The notes beneath the pieces are model-generated. The model was not told where the DNA came from, did not search any database, and saw nothing but the letters and a program-made list of their open reading frames with translations. A stretch of DNA of 64,000 nt from Streptomyces hygroscopicus (GTDB lineage: Bacteria > Actinomycetota > Actinomycetes > Streptomycetales > Streptomycetaceae). The position numbers were made by a program, and so were the translations under genes. Positions 58,891 through 64,000 of this stretch are shown here, in pieces. Within the stretch, counting starts at the first letter, position 1; each line of letters starts with the position of its first letter. The DNA lies in assembly GCA_002021875.1 (NCBI GenBank), contig CP018627.1:3534001-3598000 (forward strand), read 5' to 3'.

Positions 58891-60365
58891 CCGGCACCGC
58901 GGGCAAGCCCGCCGTACCCCCGGCGACCGGGACGGGGGCCACGGGGGCCGCGAACCCGGTCCCGGGCAACCCCGCCGACGCGACCGACCCCTTCGGCCCC
59001 CGGCTGATGGCCCCGCTGCTCATCGGCTCGGTCCTCAACCCCGTCAACTCCACGATGATCGCCACCGGACTGGTGGCCATCGGCCATGACTTCGGCGTCG
59101 GCGCCGCCCGGACCGCCTGGCTGGTCGCCTCCCTCTACCTCGCCAGCGCCGTGGCGCAGCCCGCGATGGGCCGGCTCGCCGATCTGTTCGGGCCGCGCCG
59201 GATCTTCCTCTGCGGGCTGCTCGTGGTGTGCGCCGCCGGGCTCGTGGGCGCGCTCGCGCCCGCGTTCGGCTGGCTGATCGCCTCGCGGGTGCTGCTCGGC
59301 ATCGGTACATCCGCGGCGTACCCCGCGGCGATGGCGCTGCTGCGCGCCCAGTCCGTCGCCACCGGACGCGAGACACCGCGCCCCGTGCTCGGCCGGCTCT
59401 CGCTCGCCGCGCTCGGCAGCGCGGCGGTCGGGCCGGTGCTGGGCGGGGTGCTCACCGCGACGGCCGGGTGGCGGGCGATCTTCGCGGTCAATGTGCCGCT
59501 GGCCCTCATCGGCATCGCCCTCGCGCTGCTCTGGCTCCCCAGGACCCGTATGGCGGGCGCGGACGGCGAGGACGCCGGGGCGCGGACGGCGGGCGCGGCC
59601 TTCGATCCGCTGGGGATCGCGCTGTTCACCGGCACCCTCACCACCCTCATGATCTTCCTGATGGACCTGGGGCGGCCCAACTGGGCACTGCTGCCCGTCG
59701 TCCTGGTCCTCGCGGCGGCCCTCACCTGGTGGCAGTTGCGCCGCCCCCGCCCCTTCATCGATCTGCGGATGATCGTCCGCAACCGCTCCCTCGCCCTCAC
59801 CTACCTCCGCCACGGCACGGCGTACCTGGTCATCTACATGGTCATGTACGGATACGCGCAGTGGCTGGAGGAGGGGCACGGCTACTCCGCCTCCCGGGCC
59901 GGACTGATCATGCTGCCCATGTCGGGCGCGGCCGCCGTGTGCTCACTGCTCGGGGCCCGTACGAAGGGCATCTACGCACCGCTCGTCCTCGCGGCCGTCC
60001 TGCTCGCCGCGGGGAGCGGGGTGCTGCTGCTCGCCGACGACTCCACCCCGCTTCTCGCGCTGCTGCTGGCCGCGGTCCTCTTCGGGCTGCCTCAGGGGCT
60101 GTCCTCGACCGGCAACCAGGCCGCCGTCTACACCCAGGCCCCGCGCGAGAGCGTCGGCGCGGCGGCCGGGCTGCAGCGCACCTCGCAGTACCTCGGCGCG
60201 ATCACCGCCGCCGGGCTGATCGGGCTCTTCTACGGACAGCGGGCGACCGCCGCCGGGCTGCACGGCATCGCCATGGTGGCGGGTGCGCTCAGCCTCGCGG
60301 TGCTGCTGCTGACCGCCACCGACCGGGCCCTGCGCACCCGCACCCGCGCCCGTACCCGCACCTGA
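58887..60365 (+). CDS. DHA2-type MFS drug exporter
   Basis: 492 residues, 13-14 predicted helices. MAPLLIGSVLNPVNSTMIATGL forms helix 1, GRLADLFGPRRIFL the 2-3 loop motif and GSAAVGPVLGGVLTA motif C. The C-terminus is arginine-rich (RTRTRARTRT). Coupled to the upstream marR by ATGA. It probably exports the ligand sensed by that regulator. The isochorismatase-like gene follows after 65 bp that include a CAGACCCA triple repeat. Confidence 0.9.
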   Translation: MTGTAGKPAVPPATGTGATGAANPVPGNPADATDPFGPRLMAPLLIGSVLNPVNSTMIATGLVAIGHDFGVGAARTAWLVASLYLASAVAQPAMGRLADLFGPRRIFLCGLLVVCAAGLVGALAPAFGWLIASRVLLGIGTSAAYPAAMALLRAQSVATGRETPRPVLGRLSLAALGSAAVGPVLGGVLTATAGWRAIFAVNVPLALIGIALALLWLPRTRMAGADGEDAGARTAGAAFDPLGIALFTGTLTTLMIFLMDLGRPNWALLPVVLVLAAALTWWQLRRPRPFIDLRMIVRNRSLALTYLRHGTAYLVIYMVMYGYAQWLEEGHGYSASRAGLIMLPMSGAAAVCSLLGARTKGIYAPLVLAAVLLAAGSGVLLLADDSTPLLALLLAAVLFGLPQGLSSTGNQAAVYTQAPRESVGAAAGLQRTSQYLGAITAAGLIGLFYGQRATAAGLHGIAMVAGALSLAVLLLTATDRALRTRTRARTRT

Positions 60366-60430
60366 CCACCACCCCCTTCCCTCATACGCCCACAGACCCA
60401 CAGACCCACAGACCCACCCCAGGAGGCACC

Positions 60431-60988
60431 ATGCCCGCCACCACGCTCGACCCGAACACCGCCCTGGTCCTCGTCGACCTCCAGAAGGGCATCACCGGAC
60501 TGCCCACCGTCCATCCCACCGCCGAGGTCATCGAGCGCGGCGCCCGGCTGGCCGCCGCGTTCCGCAAGCGCGGACTGCCGGTCGTCCTCGTCCGGGTCGT
60601 GGCCGGGGCGCCGGGCCGCACCGAGGCGCAGGGAGGCGGCGGAGGCGGGCAGTTCCCGGCCGACTTCGCCGACCTCGTGCCGGAACTCGGCCACGAGGAC
60701 GGCGACGTCGTGGTCACCAAGCACACCTGGGGCGCCTTCCACGGCACCGACCTCGACCTCCAGCTCCGCCGCCGCGGGGTGACCCAGGTGGTGCTCGGCG
60801 GCATCGCCACCAGCATCGGCGTGGAGTCCACGGCCCGTGGCGCGTACGCGCACGGATACCACGTGACCCTGGCGACCGACGCCATGACCGACATGGACGC
60901 CGAGGCGCACCGCAACAGCGTCGAGAAGATCTTCCCCCGGCTCGGGGAGACCGACTCCACCGACGCGATCATCGGCCTGCTGGGCTGA
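60431..60988 (+). CDS. Isochorismatase-family hydrolase lacking the amidase cysteine
   Basis: 185 residues. D16 (LVLVDLQKG) and K97 (VVTKHTWGAF) are two of the usual triad, but the cysteine position reads GIATSIGVESTARG, with glycine around residue 130. That resembles isochorismatases of the EntB/PhzD branch, which lack a nucleophilic cysteine, more than nicotinamidase-type amidases. A Gly-rich insert (QGGGGGGQF) is unusual. AGGAGG lies 4 nt before the ATG. Last gene of the marR-MFS operon; it may modify the exported compound. Confidence 0.85.
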   Translation: MPATTLDPNTALVLVDLQKGITGLPTVHPTAEVIERGARLAAAFRKRGLPVVLVRVVAGAPGRTEAQGGGGGGQFPADFADLVPELGHEDGDVVVTKHTWGAFHGTDLDLQLRRRGVTQVVLGGIATSIGVESTARGAYAHGYHVTLATDAMTDMDAEAHRNSVEKIFPRLGETDSTDAIIGLLG

Positions 60989-61087
60989 GAAGCCGCTGGG
61001 CCGAGAGGCTGCTCGGCCAAGAAGCCGCGGAGCTTGGGTCGGCGGGCTCCTGGATCGCACCAGAGCCCGCCGACCCGCCGCGTCAGA

Positions 61088-62977
61088 TCAGCGCTTCGGG
61101 CTGACCACCATCGCCGAACCGCCGCCCCGCCGTTCCGTCTCGGCCGCCGCCAGCCACCGTCCGCCGGACAGCCGCTGCACACCGGTCGCCGCCCCGATCT
61201 CGGGGTTCTGCTTGAAGGAGTGGCCGAGCGCCTCCAGCTTGGCGCGCTCCGGGCCGTTCCACAGCCCCGGTTCCAGCTCCGTCTGGGCCGCGTTGCGCTG
61301 GCTGGCGCGCGGTGCGGCGATCGCGTCCACCAGCGGCATGCCCCGGTCGAGATGGTTCAGCAGGGTCTGCAGCACGGTGGTGATGATGGTCGCCCCGCCC
61401 GGGGAGCCCAGCGCCAGCACCGGCTTGTGGCCGTCCAGCACGATCGTCGGCGACATGGACGAGCGCGGCCGCTTCCCCGGGCCCGGCAGGTTCGGGTCGT
61501 GGACGGCGGGGTCGGCGGGCGCGAAGGAGAAGTCGGTCAGCTCGTTGTTGAGCAGGAAGCCACGGCCGGGGACGGTGATCCCGCTGCCGCCGGTCTGCTC
61601 GATGGTGAGGGTGTAGGCCACGACATTGCCCCACTTGTCGGCGACCGTGAGATGCGTGGTGTTCTCGCCCTCGTACGTGGTCGGGGCGGCGTGGCCGCGG
61701 GTGTCGCAGGAGCCGGGCGCGGACGGGCTGTTCGGGTCGCCGGGCGGTACGGGGCTCTTGAGCACCGCGTCGTCCTTGATCAGGCAGGCCCGGGAGTCGG
61801 CGAACCGCTGCGAGGTGAGCCCCTTGGTGGGGACGTCCTCGGCGGCGGGGTCGCCGACCCAGCGGCCCCGGTCGGCGAAGGCGATCCGGCTGGCCTCGAT
61901 ATAGCGGTGCAGATACTCGAGGTCGCTGAGCTTGGAGAGGTCGGTCTTCTCCAGGATGTTGAGCGCCTCGGCGACGCTGGTCCCGCCGGAGGACGAGGGC
62001 GCCATGCCGTACACGTCCAGACCGCGGTAGGCGGTCCGGGTCGGGGCCTGCCGCTTCGTTCCGTAGGCCCGCAGGTCCTCGGCCGTCAGATCGCCCGCGC
62101 GCACGACGCGCTGCGCCTTGGGGTCGACGGGCGGCTTGCGCACGGTGTCGACGATGTCGCGGCCCAGCTCGCCCTTGTAGATCGCGCCGACGCCCTTCTT
62201 GGCCAGCAGCGCGTACGTACGGGCGAGGTCGGGGTTGCGGAAGGTCGAGCCGACCGCCGGGAGCTCGCCGCCGGGCAGGAAGAGCTTGGCGGTGGCCGGG
62301 AAGTCCTTGAAGCGGGCCTGGTTGTCGGCGGTCTGCTGCCGGAAGGTGCTGTCGACGGTGAACCCGTCGCGGGCCAGCCGCTCGGCGGGCCTGAGCACCT
62401 GCCCCAGCGAGCGGGTGCCCCAGTCCTTCAGGGCGTCGTTCCAGGTGGCGGGGGTGCCGGGGGTGCCGACGCTCAGCCCGCTGGTGACGGCGTCGGCGAA
62501 CGGCAGCGGTTTGCCGTCCTTGCCGAGGAAGAGCTTCTGGTCCGCGCTGCGGGGCGCGGTCTCGCGGCCGTCGAGCGTGGAGACCTTGTGCCGCTTGGCG
62601 TTGTAGTAGACGAAGTAACCACCGCCGCCGACACCCGCCGAGTACGGCTCGGTGACCCCGAGCGCGGCGGCGGTCGCGACCGCCGCGTCCACCGCGTTGC
62701 CCCCGTGCCGCAGCACGTCGATCCCGGCCGCCGAGGCGTCGGCGTCCACGCTGGAGACCGCGCCGCCGTAGCCGACGGCCACGGGCGTCTTGGCGGGAGC
62801 GGACTTCGCGGTGTCGTCCTGCTCCTGCCCGGCGGCACCGGCCGGGACGACGCCCAGCACCGCGACCATTCCGGCCGCGGCCGCCAGCGCGGGCAGTCGG
62901 CGCCGGACGGCCGCCGCGGCGGAGGCGCGAGTGGTGGACGTGGTTGACGATGCGGCTGGTCGTGCGGCGTGCCCCAT
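61088..62977 (-). CDS. ggt: Gamma-glutamyltransferase
   Basis: 629 residues with an N-terminal signal (Ala-rich core AALAAAAGMVAVLGVVPAGA), so secreted or periplasm-equivalent. The precursor would self-cleave before T440 in ENTTHLTVADKWGN, the nucleophile of the small subunit. GGNAVDAAVATAAAL, GVGGGGYFVYY, LNNELTDFS and LGSPGGATIITTVLQT are all standard. It breaks down extracellular glutathione or gamma-glutamyl peptides. ATG 62977 has GGAGG about 7 nt upstream. Confidence 0.95.
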   Translation of the reverse strand: MGHAARPAASSTTSTTRASAAAAVRRRLPALAAAAGMVAVLGVVPAGAAGQEQDDTAKSAPAKTPVAVGYGGAVSSVDADASAAGIDVLRHGGNAVDAAVATAAALGVTEPYSAGVGGGGYFVYYNAKRHKVSTLDGRETAPRSADQKLFLGKDGKPLPFADAVTSGLSVGTPGTPATWNDALKDWGTRSLGQVLRPAERLARDGFTVDSTFRQQTADNQARFKDFPATAKLFLPGGELPAVGSTFRNPDLARTYALLAKKGVGAIYKGELGRDIVDTVRKPPVDPKAQRVVRAGDLTAEDLRAYGTKRQAPTRTAYRGLDVYGMAPSSSGGTSVAEALNILEKTDLSKLSDLEYLHRYIEASRIAFADRGRWVGDPAAEDVPTKGLTSQRFADSRACLIKDDAVLKSPVPPGDPNSPSAPGSCDTRGHAAPTTYEGENTTHLTVADKWGNVVAYTLTIEQTGGSGITVPGRGFLLNNELTDFSFAPADPAVHDPNLPGPGKRPRSSMSPTIVLDGHKPVLALGSPGGATIITTVLQTLLNHLDRGMPLVDAIAAPRASQRNAAQTELEPGLWNGPERAKLEALGHSFKQNPEIGAATGVQRLSGGRWLAAAETERRGGGSAMVVSPKR

Positions 62978-63148
62978 CCGTGACCTCCAAGCGAAACGAC
63001 AGGGAGCGGAGCCTACCCGCGAGCCTCATGCCCACGACAGGGGTAGTGGATCGCCGATCCGTCCCGCCATTCGTACATGTGTCCGTTCCCGCCTTCGTTC
63101 ACCCGTACGCTCGAACGCGTACCCGATCGGCCGCTACGATGCGCGGCC

Positions 63149-63904
63149 ATGACAGACACCCTGCAGGACCTGATCGCCTCCGCGGCGGCCCTGATCGTGG
63201 GCCTGGCTGCCGGCTGGGCCGTGCACTCGGCGTTCGGGCGCCGCAAGCGCGCCCGCGAGCAGCGCTTCTTCGGCCTGCCGGACGGTTCGGAGTGCGTGCT
63301 GGTCACCCACCGGGACAGCACCTCGGCCCACTGGAGCATCCCCCGCCATGACGCGCTCGCGCTGCTCGGTCTCGCGGCGATCGTGGAGAACTGCGGGGCG
63401 CATACCGAGGTCGCCCCGCATGACACGGGGCTGCAGGGCTTCGGCGCGCGCACCGAGTTCTGCGTCGGCGATCCGACCGCGCACCGCAGGCTCGCCGCCC
63501 ATATGACCAATCTACTGCCGGGCGTCACCGTGCACCCGGGGGACGACTCGGGCACGGACCGGGGGATGTTCACCATCGCCGGTACGCACTACCGCCCGGA
63601 GCCGGGCACGGTCGAGTATGTGCTGCTGGCCCGGCTGACGGCGGGCGACGACAGCCGGCCGGTCTTCCTGGCGGCAGGTCAGCGTCCGGTCACCCATCGC
63701 GCCGCCGTCCGCCATCTCGTCCGCAACCGCGCCCGGCTGGCCCGGAAGTACGGCGCGCAGGGCTCCTTCTGTCTGCTGCTGAAGGTGGTCAACTCCCAGG
63801 CGTACGGCCCGGATCTGGTGGAGCTGGTCGCGGATGTGACCAAAGCGGCGACCGCTCCGGCGGGCCCCCGCGCCGCCGCGAAGGCGGCTGCGAAGGACGA
63901 CTGA
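63149..63904 (+). CDS. Membrane-anchored protein of unknown function
   Basis: 251 residues. One N-terminal transmembrane helix (LIASAAALIVGLAAGWAVHSAF) is followed by a basic stop-transfer RRKRAREQR, so the bulk would lie in the cytoplasm. The soluble part mixes strands and helices (SECVLVTHRDSTSAHWSIPRHDALALLGLA) with no motif I recognise, and the C-terminus is Ala/Lys-rich. A -10-like TACGAT (63135-63140) lies 8 nt before the ATG, which suggests a near-leaderless mRNA. Family conserved in actinomycetes is my expectation, not a demonstrated fact. Confidence 0.7.
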   Translation: MTDTLQDLIASAAALIVGLAAGWAVHSAFGRRKRAREQRFFGLPDGSECVLVTHRDSTSAHWSIPRHDALALLGLAAIVENCGAHTEVAPHDTGLQGFGARTEFCVGDPTAHRRLAAHMTNLLPGVTVHPGDDSGTDRGMFTIAGTHYRPEPGTVEYVLLARLTAGDDSRPVFLAAGQRPVTHRAAVRHLVRNRARLARKYGAQGSFCLLLKVVNSQAYGPDLVELVADVTKAATAPAGPRAAAKAAAKDD

Positions 63905-64000
63905 GCCCAGCCAAGGACGGCTGAGCCCAGCCAAGGGCGACTGGGTCGGCCAAGGACGACCGGCTCAGCCGCGGACCCGGCCGAACAGGCGGGCCCCGCC
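63905..64000. other. Window-edge intergenic DNA with short direct repeats
   Basis: GAGCCCAGCCAAGG(A/G)CG occurs twice (about 63903 and 63925), with further GCCAAGGACGAC copies. No gene starts before the edge. Confidence 0.5.

Noticed and set aside
1..64000. Insertion sequences, prophage, tRNA or rRNA genes
   Set aside because: No transposase, integrase, phage structural protein or cloverleaf-like sequence was recognised on either strand.

Overview
The window is about 72% G+C, dense with genes, and uses GTG starts, AGGAGG ribosome sites and leaderless promoters. Its families are typical of Streptomyces: SpoIIE-type phosphatases, F420-linked enzymes, a crotonyl-CoA carboxylase/reductase block and vWA-MoxR cassettes. 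It reads as chromosomal DNA of a Streptomyces or a close relative. I saw no tRNA, rRNA, insertion sequence, prophage or CRISPR array.

Layout. 1-8.6 kb, mostly minus strand: an M20 peptidase (cut by the window edge) coupled to an M55 D-aminopeptidase, a PAS-GAF-SpoIIE-HATPase regulator coupled to a methyltransferase, a drug-efflux type MFS protein with three added Ig-like repeats, and an SRPBCC protein. 8.7-13.8 kb: a radical SAM protein with an SOS-type box and a 63-bp in-frame duplication, a HEAT-repeat protein, a fused double 3-hydroxyacyl-CoA dehydrogenase and a TetR regulator. 13.8-14.8 kb: a gene-free stretch full of repeats. 14.8-19.6 kb: divergent secreted glycosidases (GH97 and GH95 types). 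20-27.8 kb: the ethylmalonyl-CoA pathway (ccr, ecm, mcl, mch, mcd) followed by psd and pssA. 28-34.5 kb: a toxin-antitoxin pair, glycerate kinase, an ADP-ribosylglycohydrolase, a TetR/NmrA divergent pair, a sirtuin and Ogt. 34.5-36 kb: an AdaA-AlkA fusion.

36.1-44.5 kb holds the most unusual locus: four same-strand genes encoding a Trypco1-like protein, a trypsin-like protease fused to VMAP-type regions, a MoxR AAA+ ATPase, and a 1524-residue vWA protein carrying two degenerate kinase domains, a zinc ribbon and a ParA-like ATPase with an altered P-loop. It matches the overall plan of the vWA-MoxR-VMAP ternary conflict systems predicted by comparative genomics, but the last protein is much elaborated.

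44.5-52 kb: a solitary HemC, a phytoene-desaturase-like oxidoreductase, an inositol-monophosphatase-family enzyme with a 33-bp repeat array upstream, and an MFS pump beside an O-methyltransferase. 51.4-56 kb: a four-gene coupled operon (nitrilase/ureidopropionase, aminotransferase, dihydropyrimidinase, F420-type luciferase-like oxidoreductase) that looks like a reductive pyrimidine or hydantoin breakdown route. 56.5-64 kb: a Pro/Ala-rich protein, a MarR-MFS-isochorismatase operon behind a near-perfect 28-bp palindrome, gamma-glutamyltransferase and a membrane-anchored protein of unknown function.

How the genes work together. The ccr-to-mcd block turns crotonyl-CoA, CO2 and NADPH into glyoxylate and propionyl-CoA. 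The hydroxyacyl-CoA dehydrogenase could supply C4 units, and glycerate kinase lies on a route that can use glyoxylate. The ada-alkA, ogt and SOS-box radical SAM genes form a loose DNA-damage theme. All assignments rest on reading motifs, gene order and spacing; no database search was possible.
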